Below, piece by piece: positions 21,643-37,279 of a stretch of DNA of 64,000 bases. This DNA is from Xylanimonas protaetiae (GTDB lineage: Bacteria > Actinomycetota > Actinomycetes > Actinomycetales > Cellulomonadaceae): contig NZ_CP035493.1 of NCBI RefSeq assembly GCF_004135385.1, positions 2,609,440 to 2,673,439 of the forward strand, in the 5' to 3' direction. How positions within the stretch are numbered: the stretch's first letter is position 1; the number at the start of each line of letters is the position of its first letter. The notes under the pieces are model-generated. The model ran no database searches. It was not told the origin of the DNA and was given only the letters and a program-made list of their open reading frames with translations. Made by a program: the position numbers and the translations under genes.

Positions 21643-21665
21643 CCGGCGCCCGCGACGGGCGCCGG
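21643..21665 (+). promoter_or_regulatory. Hairpin at the start of the tyrS leader
   Basis: A perfect 10-bp palindrome (21643-21652 and 21656-21665, 3-nt loop) begins about 5 nt after a CAGACT -10-like element (21633-21638). It would form at the very 5' end of the tyrS mRNA, 25 nt before the GTG. It may stabilise or regulate the message. It is too short and lacks the conserved bulge sequence to be a T-box. Confidence 0.4.
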
Positions 21666-21690
21666 ACGAACCACGACGAGGAGCATCACG

Positions 21691-22950
21691 GTGACCGACA
21701 TTCTCGACGAGCTGCAGTGGCGGGGCCTGGTGGCGCAGACCACCGACGAGGCCGCGCTGCGTTCCGCGCTGGCCGAGGGACCGATCACGTACTACGTGGG
21801 CTTCGACCCGACGGCGCAGAGCCTCCACGTCGGCCACATGGTCCAGCTGCTCAACATGCGCCGCCTGCAGCAGGCGGGCCACCGCCCGCTGGCGCTCGTC
21901 GGCGGCGCGACGGGCCTGATCGGCGACCCGCGCCCGACGACGGAACGCTCCATGAACTCGCGCGAGGTCGTGGCCGGCTGGGTCGAGCGGATCCGCGCCC
22001 AGATCGAGCCGTTCCTCTCCTTCGAGGGCGACAACGCCGCCGTCATGGTCAACAACCTGGACTGGACCGCGCCCATGAGCGCGATCGACTTCCTGCGCGA
22101 CGTCGGCAAGCACTTCCGCATGGGCACGATGCTCAGCAAGGACATCGTGGCGCGCCGCCTCGCCTCGGACGAGGGCCTGAGCTTCACCGAGTTCAGCTAC
22201 CAGATCCTCCAGGGCATGGACTACCGCGAGCTGTTCCAGCGTCACGGCTGCACGCTCCAGATGGGCGGCAACGACCAGTGGGGCAACCTGTTGTCCGGCG
22301 TCGAGCTGATCCGCAAGACGGAGCAGGCGTCGGTGCACGCGCTCGCGACGACGCTCATCACCAAGTCCGACGGCTCCAAGATGGGCAAGTCCGAGGGCGG
22401 CGCGGTGTGGCTCGACCCGGAGCTCACGAGCCCGTACGCCTTCTACCAGTACTGGCTCAACACGGCCGACGACGACGTCGTGCACTACCTCAAGGTGTTC
22501 ACGTTCCGCACCCGCGAGGAGATCGAGGCGCTCGCGGTCGAGGTGGCCGAGCGGCCGTTCGCCCGCGCGGCGCAGCGCGCGCTGGCCGGCGACCTGACGA
22601 CGCTGATCCACGGCCAGAAGGCCACGGACGGCGTCATCTCCGCGAGCCAGGCGCTGTTCGGCCGTGGGGAGCTGCGCGACCTCGACGAGGCGACGCTGCG
22701 CGGCGCCGTCTCCGAGCTCGACTCGACGCCGGTCGCCGTGGGCGACCTCGTGGTCGACGCGTTCGTCGGGTCGAGGCTCGTGGCCTCGCGGGGCGCGGCC
22801 CGCCGTGCGATCGCCGAGGGGGGCGCGTACGTCAACAACGTCAAGGTGACGTCGGAGGAGCAGGCCTTCACGTCCGACGACCTGCTGCACGGGCGGTACG
22901 CCGTGCTGCGCCGTGGCAAGAAGACGCTCGCCGTCGCTGCCGTCTCCTGA
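21691..22950 (+). CDS. tyrS: Tyrosine-tRNA ligase
   Basis: The 419-residue class I synthetase has the HIGH-type motif in FDPTAQSLHVGHMVQLLNM, the Tyr-binding QILQGMDYRELFQRHGCTLQ, GGNDQWGNLLSG and the KMSKS-type loop SDGSKMGKSEGGAVW. A C-terminal S4 RNA-binding domain (RRAIAEGGAYVNNVKV) binds the tRNA-Tyr long arm. GTG 21691 has a GAGGAG Shine-Dalgarno 6-7 nt upstream. A strong hairpin terminator separates it from the rRNA operon. Confidence 0.97.
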   Translation: MTDILDELQWRGLVAQTTDEAALRSALAEGPITYYVGFDPTAQSLHVGHMVQLLNMRRLQQAGHRPLALVGGATGLIGDPRPTTERSMNSREVVAGWVERIRAQIEPFLSFEGDNAAVMVNNLDWTAPMSAIDFLRDVGKHFRMGTMLSKDIVARRLASDEGLSFTEFSYQILQGMDYRELFQRHGCTLQMGGNDQWGNLLSGVELIRKTEQASVHALATTLITKSDGSKMGKSEGGAVWLDPELTSPYAFYQYWLNTADDDVVHYLKVFTFRTREEIEALAVEVAERPFARAAQRALAGDLTTLIHGQKATDGVISASQALFGRGELRDLDEATLRGAVSELDSTPVAVGDLVVDAFVGSRLVASRGAARRAIAEGGAYVNNVKVTSEEQAFTSDDLLHGRYAVLRRGKKTLAVAAVS

Positions 22951-22958
22951 CGGTGCGA

Positions 22959-23007
22959 GGGTTCCGGGGAGTGCCCTGACCTGCGGATTTGGCACTCCCC
23001 GGAACCC
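22959..23007 (+). terminator. Strong hairpin terminator after tyrS
   Basis: A perfect 17-bp inverted repeat, GGGTTCCGGGGAGTGCC at 22959-22975 and its complement at 22991-23007, with a 15-nt loop, starts 8 nt after the tyrS stop. It has no U tract. It insulates tyrS from the rRNA operon, and its right arm overlaps the -35 region of the first rrn promoter candidate. Confidence 0.8.
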
Positions 23008-23017
23008 CGTGTAATGT
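22989..23017 (+). promoter_or_regulatory. rRNA operon promoter candidate P1
   Basis: TTGGCA (22989-22994), a 17-nt spacer and TAATGT (23012-23017) make a good vegetative promoter about 420 bp before 16S. The -35 hexamer overlaps the right arm of the tyrS terminator. Confidence 0.55.
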
Positions 23018-23167
23018 TCTCGGACGTCGCCCAAACGGGAAACGGACACCGCGAGGTGGTCGGCCGGAAGGGCAGGACAACACACCACTCCTCCTTCAAG
23101 GGGCGTTCTGCGCCCTGGAGTGGGCCTGGGCCCGCAAGCCCCGCTCGATCAGCCCCGGAAGGGCCGA

Positions 23168-23197
23168 TTGGACAGGGAGAAGCGGATCGGGTAAGGT
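23168..23197 (+). promoter_or_regulatory. rRNA operon promoter candidate P2
   Basis: TTGGAC (23168-23173), an 18-nt spacer and TAAGGT (23192-23197) form a second promoter about 240 bp before 16S. It is followed by a short GCCCCGG-A-CGGGGC hairpin. Confidence 0.5.
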
Positions 23198-23438
23198 TGA
23201 AGGGTTGCCCCGGACGGGGCCGGCTGCGAAGAGTGGTTCGGTTTCGGATGGTGTGCGTCGGTTGTTTGAGAACTCAACAGTGCGTTTGATAGTCAATGCC
23301 AAATATAACCCTCGTCGGGTCACCGTTGTGGTGGTTCGGGAGGATTCCTTTGGACAGATGAGCAGTTCAGCTCGTCTGGCCAGTTTTCAAGCACCGTATG
23401 GTTGTTATCCTGGGTTTTGTCCGGGGTGGCGATATTCT
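23198..23438 (+). other. rRNA leader with antitermination-like motif and 16S processing arm
   Basis: No gene is present in this stretch. TTTGAGAACTCAACAGTG near 23265-23282 is the motif found in actinobacterial rrn leaders, and a variant recurs in the 16S-23S spacer at 25330. TAGTCAATG (23290-23298) is the complement of CATTGACTA (25058-25066) beyond 16S, so the two can pair to form the stem cut by RNase III to release pre-16S rRNA. Confidence 0.65.
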
Positions 23439-28570
<5,132 letters not shown>

Positions 28571-28684
28571 CACACACTTACACTTGCTACGCGTCCACTG
28601 TGCGGTTCCCGAGAAACGGGCAACCACCCCCACCCCCGCCCCCGACCAGGGCGGGAACACGGGGGCACCCGACAACTCGATACT

Positions 28685-28802
28685 GTTACGGCGGTCATAG
28701 CGTAGGGGAAACGCCCGGTCCCATTCCGAACCCGGAAGCTCAGCCCTACAGCGCCGATGGTACTGCCCTGGAGACGGGGTGGGAGAGTAGGACGCCGCCG
28801 GA
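28685..28802 (+). rRNA. rrf: 5S ribosomal RNA
   Basis: About 117 nt from GTTACGGCGGTCATAGCG to AGGACGCCGCCGGAC. The two ends pair as the 5S terminal helix, and CCCATTCCGAACCCGGAAG is the conserved loop B/C block. It completes a single 16S-23S-5S operon. Confidence 0.96.
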
Positions 28803-28812
28803 CACCCTTCAC

Positions 28813-28845
28813 GAAAGACCCCGCACCCCACGTGCGGGGTCTTTC
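28813..28845 (+). terminator. Intrinsic terminator of the rRNA operon
   Basis: A perfect 14-bp inverted repeat (GAAAGACCCCGCAC at 28813-28826 and its complement at 28832-28845) with a 5-nt loop lies 10 nt after 5S. The A-rich left arm and T-rich right end make it the most canonical rho-independent terminator in the window. Confidence 0.88.
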
Positions 28846-28980
28846 GCATCTCCAGATGTTTCCGGTTGGCGACCGCCGGCGGTGATGCCCGAGGTCACAG
28901 GCTCGGCGCGAGTCTCCGAGAGTGCCTGCTCCCACCGACGTGGGAGAATCGACTGACCCACGAACCCCGAGAGGACTACC

Positions 28981-31148
<2,168 letters not shown>

Positions 31149-31152
<4 letters not shown>

Positions 31153-32165
31153 GCGCTGCGGGTCTGCTCGGGAGCGACGTTCCGCTCGCCGAGGCGTACG
31201 ACCTCGCGCTCGTCGACCTCGACGGGGTGGCCTACCGCGGGCACCTACCGATCGAGCACGCCTCGGACAGCCTGGTCGCGGCGCGTGAGCAAGGGCTCCG
31301 GCTCCTGTTCGTGACGAACAACGCCTCCCGTGAGCCCGAGGACGTCGCCGGCCAGCTCACGGAGCTGGACATCCCGACGTCGGCGGACGAGGTCATGACG
31401 GCAGCCCAGGCGTGCGCCGCGCTGTTGCGCACCCGGCTGGAGCCGGGCGCGCGCGTGCTCGTCGTCGGTGGGAAGGGCCTGGTGACGGCGGTCAAGGCCG
31501 CGGGGTTCCACGTCGTGTCGTCGGCGGACGACCACCCGGTCGCCGTCGCGCAGGGGTTTGCGCCCGACCTGGCGTGGGCGGATCTCGCCGAGGCGGCCTA
31601 CGCCGTGACGGCGGGGGCGTGGCACGTGGCGAGCAACCGGGACCTGTCGTTGCCAACCGCGCGCGGGTACGCGCCCGGGAACGGTGCACTCGTGGGAGCG
31701 GTCGTGGCGGCGACGGGGATCGAGCCCGCCAGCGCGGGGAAGCCTGAGCCGACCATGTACCACCTCGCTGTCGAGCGGGTCGGTGCGCAACGGCCGCTCG
31801 TCATCGGCGACCGGCTCGACACCGACCTCCAAGGGGCGCGCGCGGGTGGCTTCCCCGGCCTGCACGTGCTGACGGGCGTCTCGTCCGCGCGTGACGACGT
31901 CCTCGCTGAGCCGGTCCTGCGACCGCACTTCATCGGCGCCGACCTCCGGTCCGTGCTCGAGGCGCACCCGGAGCCCGTGCGAGGCGCGGACTCGTGGTGG
32001 CAGTGCTCCGGACGCGCCGCGCGCGTCGTGGACGGGCGGCTCGAGCTCGACCGCCAGGGTCCGGTCGGGATCGACGTCATCCGTGCAGCCTGCGCGGCTG
32101 CGTGGGACGCCGCTGACGCCGGGTCGCCGGTCGAGGCCGACAGCGTTCCGGAGCTGACCGTCTGA
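31149..32165 (+). CDS. HAD-IIA family sugar/nucleotide phosphatase
   Basis: The 338-residue protein has HAD motif I in LALVDLDGVAYRGHLPIEHA (nucleophile Asp), motif II FVTNNASREPEDV, the NagD-type cap with VLVVGGKGLVTAVKAAGFHV, and motif IV PLVIGDRLDTDLQGARAGGF. It belongs to the NagD/PGP-like subfamily and would dephosphorylate a small phosphometabolite. GTG 31149 overlaps the stop of the repeat protein. The last 46 bases of the gene lie inside the 207-bp repeat that flanks the IS, so the gene itself remains complete. Confidence 0.9.
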
Positions 32166-32326
32166 CCGCGGTGCACGAAGGCCGGCCTCCCATGCTCAGG
32201 CCGGCCTTCGTGCTGCGTGCCCTCAGCAGGTGGAGCCTCCGACCAGGTCGTCGCAGTAGAGGCGCGCGGGAGACTCGGCGACCGTGTACGTCCCGGCGGC
32301 GCTGGTGGTGGTGAGCTGGCCGGGGA
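32120..32326. repeat. Left copy of a 207-bp direct repeat flanking the IS
   Basis: Bases 32120-32326 match 34091-34297 along their length (constant offset 1971). The match ends exactly at the two IS tips, so this is best read as a very long target-site duplication. The copy holds the 3' end of the HAD gene, a bidirectional terminator and, on the minus strand from 32223, the last 34 codons of the PKD-protein gene as a dead fragment. Confidence 0.9.
32174..32212. terminator. Bidirectional terminator, left copy
   Basis: A perfect 15-bp inverted repeat (32174-32188 and 32198-32212) with a 9-nt loop lies just after the HAD stop. It originally served both the HAD gene and the convergent PKD-protein gene. 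The IS insertion duplicated it. Confidence 0.8.
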
Positions 32327-34090
32327 CCTGACTTGGGTCAAGAGCCTTAGTGCCTTGCGGGCTTCCTGATCGCGTCGAGGATGGCCTGCTTGTCGGCGGG
32401 GATGGCGGGTTCGGCGTCGCGGATGACGCCGTTGATCTCGATGGTCGCGGAGCGCAGTGGTCGTAGCTCGCGCAGGACTTTCCGGATGGACAGTCCGGTG
32501 CGGTCCTGGATCGTGCGGGAGACGGCCAGCGCGGTGAAGACGATGGTGAGGTGGGCTTCGATCGCGTCGCGTGTCCTCGCGAAGAAGGGTCTGGCCTGCA
32601 GGTCTGTCTTCGACATCCGGAAGGACTGCTCGACGTGCCACAGATCGTGGTAGCTGGAGATGACCTCGCCTGGGGCCATGACCGTGGCGGGGATGTTCGT
32701 GACGTAGCCCTTGAGGCCGGCGACCTTCCGCGCCCTGGCCAGGGCGGTCTCGTCGAGGGTGCGGGCGGTTCCGGTGGTCTTGACGAACCGGGTGGCGCGG
32801 GCGGGCTTGTCACCGTCGATGACTGATCGGGCGCGGTCCTCCTGCGCGGTCAGGGTCCGGTTGTCTCTCGCGAACCTCTTCGCGGAGTAGGCCCACACGG
32901 CCCGCCATGACGCCGGGGTCCCGGTCTTCGTCCACACGGGCTCGGCCTTGACGTTGACGTCATTGACGGGCGTCGCGCCGCGGTGCTTGGGGGTGATCGT
33001 GTCGATCATCTGCCCGTCGGTGAACACGGTGCCGTGCCACCGGTAGTGCGAGGCCAGGTCGAGGGCGCGGTGGTCTGGCGGGAGCCGACGATGAAGGAGA
33101 ACCCGGCGTCGTCGAGCTCGCGCAGGTTCGCACCGGAGAGCATGCCGGCGTCCGCGACGATGACCATGCCCTCGATGCCGTGCCTGGCTTGGAAGGACTT
33201 GATGACGGGCAGGATCGTGAGCGTTTCGGCCTTGTTCCCCTCGAAGCAGCCGATCTCGAGGGGGAACCCGGTCCTGTCTACGAGGAGGCCGACGACGATC
33301 TGCGGGTCGACGCGACGTTCTTTGGAGTAGCCGACCTTGCGCAGGTCGTCTTCCTTCTCCGCTTCGAAGTAGAGCGTGGTCACGTCATACAGCACGAGGG
33401 ACACATCATCGCTGGCCTGCGCGAACGTGAAGCACGCCTTCGCGATCAGGTCCCGGTACCGGCCGTCCTGCGCCCGCTTCAACGTCCGCTTCCGCGTGGA
33501 CAGCGACGCGGCGACCCGGCCCAGGTCGGACAGGACCCGGTCGACGTCGAGCAGCGAGGTCGGCTCCACGATCCGCGCGATCACCAGGTCGCGGAAGGTG
33601 TCGTCGCCGACGATGTCGAAACCGAGCTCGTCGAACACGCCCCCGATCGCGTCGTACAGGATCCGGGAGAACGAGCGCCGCAGCAGGGGCGCGGGCATCC
33701 ACCCACGCGCACGGGAGGGCGTCTGCCCGAACAGGGCCGGCGGCTGCGGGACGGGAATCAACGGGGCGTACCTCGACACGGCCTGCAGGCCAAGGTCGAG
33801 CTCCAACTGCTGGTCACCCTTGATCAGATCGGCCGCCTCATCCATCAACAGGCCGAGCGCGACCTCGTCATGCGCCGACCCGACATGCCGCACGATCCGC
33901 CGCCGCCCGTTCACGGACTCGACGATCTGGACCGCCGTCGCACCCGACGCCGTCCTCACCCGCCGAACCCACACCACCCCGGCAGCGTACTTAGTGCCTC
34001 CAGGAGGACACTAACCCACAGAGCCACGACCATCACCGCAGGTCAGAGAACTGCGGATCGCGGGCTGTGGAGAACCTGACCGAAGTCAGG
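32327..34090 (-). mobile_element. IS1634/IS1549-type insertion sequence, 1764 bp
   Basis: The element is delimited by imperfect terminal inverted repeats: CCTGACTTGGGTCAAGA at the left tip (32327) and CCTGACTTCGGTCAGGT read inward from the right tip (34090), 14 of 17 identical. It carries one transposase gene on the minus strand, currently frameshifted. No short target duplication is seen; instead both sides carry the same 207-bp sequence. Long, variable duplications are a known property of the IS1549 and IS1634 relatives. The insertion lies in the convergent space between the HAD gene and the PKD-protein gene. Confidence 0.9.
32347..33977 (-). pseudogene. IS1634-family DDE transposase, one-base frameshift
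   Basis: The N-terminal frame (GTG at 33977) includes VSLVLYDVTTLYFEAEKEDD with the first catalytic Asp and IEGMVIVADAGMLSGANLRE with the second. The C-terminal frame holds DLWHVEQSFRMSKTDLQARP with the catalytic Glu. The frames part after SRQTTAP. Adding one C (G on the plus strand) at the GGG run near 33062-33064 restores LDLASHYRWHGTVFTDGQMI and a transposase of about 543 residues. No slippery heptamer is evident, so programmed frameshifting is unlikely. As written the element would be immobile. Confidence 0.85.
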
Positions 34091-34297
34091 CGGGTCGCCG
34101 GTCGAGGCCGACAGCGTTCCGGAGCTGACCGTCTGACCGCGGTGCACGAAGGCCGGCCTCCCATGCTCAGGCCGGCCTTCGTGCTGCGTGCCCTCAGCAG
34201 GTGGAGCCTCCGACCAGGTCGTCGCAGTAGAGGCGCGCGGGAGACTCGGCGACCGTGTACGTCCCGGCGGCGCTGGTGGTGGTGAGCTGGCCGGGGA
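34091..34297. repeat. Right copy of the 207-bp direct repeat
   Basis: Identical to 32120-32326. It contains a dead 46-bp copy of the HAD gene's 3' end, the second copy of the terminator and the true 3' end of the PKD-protein gene. Confidence 0.9.
34145..34183. terminator. Bidirectional terminator, right copy
   Basis: Same 15-bp inverted repeat as at 32174-32212, shifted by 1971 bp. It now ends the minus-strand PKD-protein transcript and stops any read-through out of the IS. Confidence 0.8.
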
Positions 34298-35204
34298 TGT
34301 CGGCCCAGGCCAGGGTGCCGGCGATACGGAACTGCCCGTGCCACGTGGTGGCCAGGGTGATGGTGACGTCGGTGCGGTACTTCGCGCCTGCGTCGGCGTC
34401 CCAGCCGGTGCCCTGGGCACGGTCGGCGGCGCTGTCCGGGTTGCCGAGACGCGTCCAGGCGTGCGCGACCCAACGCTCGTCGGGGACGTCCTCGCCGTCG
34501 TGCCAGGCACGGCCCGGGTCGGTGGTGGTCAGGGTTGGACCTGTCCCGGAGAACGGGTCGTCGAAGTCCCAGGTGAACCGTTCCGGAACGGCCCGGATCT
34601 CGACCGGCACGTCGAGGAGCGTGGCCTGCTGGGTGACGGGCTCGTCGGACGTGTAGACGGGGTACCAGGCGTTGACCAGCAGCACGTTCGGGTTGCCCGT
34701 CTGGAGGGTCGCGGTCGGCGCGGGTACGTGCATCGTGGCGAAGGCCTGCTGCGCCTGGGTCGCGACGTCCGCCGGCGTGATGCACTGGGCTGCGGTGACC
34801 TGCTCGGCCGGGCCGTAGGTGCTGTCCGGCTGGAGACGCTGGACCCACAGCGGTGCGAGCTCGTAGGTCCCGGAAGGGCAAGGTGCGTCGGCGACGGCCT
34901 GGACCCGGCCATCGGTGCAGCCGCCCATCTGGATGATGGTGTCGACGTAGGCGTCAAGGTCGTACAACGAGCACGTTGCGGCGTCGGCCCGCAGGTACTT
35001 GGTAGGCGGCAAGATGGACGTCTTCGCCTTCGGGTCGTCGGGCGTGGACTCCCACGCGCCGCCGTTCGCATCCACCTCGACGGTTGACGCACGGGAGTTG
35101 AGAAGTCCCGACACTTCTGGCGGTGGCGCCGCTCCTTCTCCAGACGGTGCGCCACCACCTACCCCAAGGAGCGCTACCGCAGAGAGGGCAACGAGCATGT
35201 TCAC
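34194..35204 (-). CDS. Secreted PKD-domain-like protein of unknown function
   Basis: From GTG 35204 the product is 336 residues. It has a hydrophobic N-terminal segment (MLVALSAVALLGVGGG) usable as a signal peptide, six or more cysteines, and a C-terminal Ig/PKD-like region: VEIRAVPERFTWDFDDPFSG, ERWVAHAWTRLG and DVTITLATTWHGQFRIAG. PKD folds usually mediate protein or polysaccharide contacts outside the cell. The start is one base beyond the stop of the lipoprotein gene, so the two are coupled. ATG 35198 is an alternative start. The 3' end lies in the IS-linked repeat, which left the gene intact. Confidence 0.7.
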   Translation of the reverse strand: MNMLVALSAVALLGVGGGAPSGEGAAPPPEVSGLLNSRASTVEVDANGGAWESTPDDPKAKTSILPPTKYLRADAATCSLYDLDAYVDTIIQMGGCTDGRVQAVADAPCPSGTYELAPLWVQRLQPDSTYGPAEQVTAAQCITPADVATQAQQAFATMHVPAPTATLQTGNPNVLLVNAWYPVYTSDEPVTQQATLLDVPVEIRAVPERFTWDFDDPFSGTGPTLTTTDPGRAWHDGEDVPDERWVAHAWTRLGNPDSAADRAQGTGWDADAGAKYRTDVTITLATTWHGQFRIAGTLAWADIPGQLTTTSAAGTYTVAESPARLYCDDLVGGSTC

Positions 35205-35205
35205 G

Positions 35206-35799
35206 TCAGCCGGCCGGGATGTCAGCGAGTTCGACAAAGACCCACTTGCCGGCACTTCGTGCGACTTCCGCTCGAACCGCCATGCGCTCGCGCGGGACCT
35301 CGGTTACGACGACTCCGTCTCCGTTGCTTAGCGTGCTGGAGGCTTGATCTACCGTGATGTCGATCGGCCAGATTCCGGTGGCCGCATCTTGCGTGTACGT
35401 GTGATTGATCTGGACAGTTGCCTCGCCCCCGCGCCAAATGTAGTGACTAGCGGCGATCTCCTTGGCCTGTGCAAGGCGTTGAGCGCAGTAGTCACAGGTC
35501 GCGTGGGACATCGCCTCGAAGGCTGCGGTGTCACCTGTGGACTGGATGTACGAGTCCAGCGCGAGAAAGTAGATGACTGCCGCCTCGGCGCCAGCAGGCC
35601 CGTCGTCGTCCAACGCTGCGGGACGGGTCGGCGGCGCGATCACCGTGCTCGGGGCCGGGCTCGGACTGGCTGAGTCAGCGATGGTTGGCGAGGTGCTTGG
35701 CTCCGCGGTGGGGGCATCCTGCGTGCACCCCGCTGTGAGGAGCAGGGTGGCGACGGCGGCGGCCGCGGCTGCCGCCCAGCGGTGGTTGGTGCGATGCAT
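35206..35799 (-). CDS. DUF6318-like lipoprotein
   Basis: The 197-residue protein has a signal peptide ending in the lipobox LLLTAGC, a Ser/Pro/Thr linker, and a globular domain with AEAAVIYFLALDSYIQSTGD, HATCDYCAQRLAQAKEIAAS and WPIDITVDQASSTLS. This matches the DUF6318 lipoproteins of Micrococcales that occur beside PKD proteins. It is predicted to sit on the outer face of the membrane; function is unknown. ATG 35799 has a GAGGGGG Shine-Dalgarno. It is the first gene of a two-gene operon. Confidence 0.75.
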   Translation of the reverse strand: MHRTNHRWAAAAAAAVATLLLTAGCTQDAPTAEPSTSPTIADSASPSPAPSTVIAPPTRPAALDDDGPAGAEAAVIYFLALDSYIQSTGDTAAFEAMSHATCDYCAQRLAQAKEIAASHYIWRGGEATVQINHTYTQDAATGIWPIDITVDQASSTLSNGDGVVVTEVPRERMAVRAEVARSAGKWVFVELADIPAG

Positions 35800-36041
35800 G
35801 CGGGTGCCCCCTCGTGATCCGGTCATGTCGCAGGTCGTCAAGATAGCGGGATCGTCCGGTTTTGCGTCAACGGCTGTGGATACCGTCTCGGCAGGCGTCG
35901 TGGGCTGCGGATCGGCGTCGCCGAGAGGTTGCCCTGTGGGTGGAGCCTTCGGGACGTCGGTGCCAGCGGGTAGCGTTGTGGCGGGCGATCAGGCCCGACG
36001 CAGCAGAGGCTTGTCAGGCCGAGACATCCGACGGAGGAGCG

Positions 36042-36254
36042 ATGCCCCAGGAGCCGAGCGAGGCCCTTCACCGCGTCGTGCACGTCGACGACGCGGGGGG
36101 TGCCGTCGACGACCCGTTCGGCGACCTCGACGCGCTGCCGCTCGCAGAGCATGTCGCCCGGTTCGAGGAGGTCCACGACTCGCTGCGCGCTCGGCTCGCC
36201 GGAGAGCCGGTCGACAGCCTCGGCGGGCGGCCGACGGACGGCGGGGTCGCGTGA
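36042..36254 (+). CDS. 70-residue acidic hypothetical protein preceding tlyA
   Basis: The product starts MPQEPSEALHRVVHVDDAGG and contains LPLAEHVARFEEVHDSLRAR, an amphipathic helix. A near-perfect GGAGGAG Shine-Dalgarno 4-5 nt before ATG 36042 supports it as real. Small acidic proteins occupy this slot before tlyA in other Actinobacteria, but I know of no assigned role. The 3' end overlaps tlyA (GTGA), so expression is coupled. Confidence 0.8.
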   Translation: MPQEPSEALHRVVHVDDAGGAVDDPFGDLDALPLAEHVARFEEVHDSLRARLAGEPVDSLGGRPTDGGVA

Positions 36255-37279
36255 CGTCGGTGAGGGTCGATGCCGAGCTCGTGCGACGCGGTCTGGCGCG
36301 GTCGCGTGCGCACGCGGGCGAGCTGGTCAAGGCGGGGCGCGTCTCCGTGCGAGGGCTGCAGGTGACGAAGCCGTCGTCGGCCATCGGTGACGACGCGGAG
36401 ATCGACGTCGTCGCCGACCCTCTCGACGAGGGGTATGCCTCCCGCGCGGCGCTCAAGCTCGCCGGAGCGCTCGACGCGTTCGCCGCAAGCGGCCCCGGAG
36501 ACCACCTCGAGGTCGGCGCCGGTGCGACCGGCCAGCAGGTTGCGGACGCCGTGCCTGGTGCCTGGTGCCTTGACCTCGGCGCGTCCACCGGGGGGTTCAC
36601 CGACGTCCTGCTGCGGCGTGGCGCTGCCCATGTCGTCGCTCTCGACGTCGGGCACGACCAGCTCGTGCCGCGGCTGCGAGACGACTCCCGCGTGACGGCC
36701 GTCGAGGGGTACAACGTGCGCGACCTCGACCGCGCGGACCTCGAGCGGTCGCCGGACCTGGTGGTCGGTGACCTGTCGTTCATCTCGCTGACGCTGGTGC
36801 TGCCGCCGCTCGCGCGGGTGCTCGGGCCGGGCACGCCGGCGCTGCTCATGGTCAAGCCGCAGTTCGAGGTGGGCAAGGACCGGCTCGGCACGGGGGGCGT
36901 GGTCAGGGATCCCGCGCTCCATGTGTCGGCAGTGCTCGACGTCGTCGCCGCGGGGGCGGACGTCGGGCTGCTCGTGCGTGCCGTGGTGCCCAGTCCGCTG
37001 CCGGGGCCGAGCGGCAACCGCGAGTACTTCGTCGCGTTCGAGCGAGGCGAGCCCCTCGTCGGTGAGGTCGCGCGCGAGGCGTCGCGGCCCGCCGTGACGG
37101 CGGCGGTCGCCTGGCAGCCCGACGACGCGGGCTCGGTCAGGCCGCCGGTCTTCACGGTCGGCACACCGGTCGCGCCACCGATCGCAGCGGTTGGCGCGGC
37201 GCCCGTCGGCTCGGCGTCGTCGGCCGGAGCGGCCACCGATCCCACGAACCCGTCCTCTCGCACCGGAGGTGCACCGTGA
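36251..37279 (+). CDS. tlyA: TlyA-family rRNA 2'-O-methyltransferase (hemolysin A homologue)
   Basis: The 342-residue protein has an N-terminal S4 RNA-binding domain (VRRGLARSRAHAGELVKAGR) and an FtsJ-like methyltransferase domain with WCLDLGASTGGFTDVLLRRG and DLVVGDLSFISLTLVLPPLA, followed by LLMVKPQFEVGKDRLGTGGV. TlyA methylates the ribose of 16S and 23S rRNA nucleotides and thereby confers capreomycin sensitivity in mycobacteria. The last 80 residues are a low-complexity Ala/Pro/Thr tail not typical of the family. GTG 36251 overlaps the previous stop. The 3' end overlaps nadK. Confidence 0.93.
   Translation: MTSVRVDAELVRRGLARSRAHAGELVKAGRVSVRGLQVTKPSSAIGDDAEIDVVADPLDEGYASRAALKLAGALDAFAASGPGDHLEVGAGATGQQVADAVPGAWCLDLGASTGGFTDVLLRRGAAHVVALDVGHDQLVPRLRDDSRVTAVEGYNVRDLDRADLERSPDLVVGDLSFISLTLVLPPLARVLGPGTPALLMVKPQFEVGKDRLGTGGVVRDPALHVSAVLDVVAAGADVGLLVRAVVPSPLPGPSGNREYFVAFERGEPLVGEVAREASRPAVTAAVAWQPDDAGSVRPPVFTVGTPVAPPIAAVGAAPVGSASSAGAATDPTNPSSRTGGAP

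Noticed and set aside
32223-32326. A separate short minus-strand gene left of the IS
   Set aside because: It is the duplicated last 34 codons of the PKD-protein gene at 34194-35204, created by the IS target duplication.
32347-33977. Programmed frameshift in the IS transposase
   Set aside because: No A-rich slippery heptamer or following structure is evident, and the same kind of one-base loss occurs in five non-mobile genes here.
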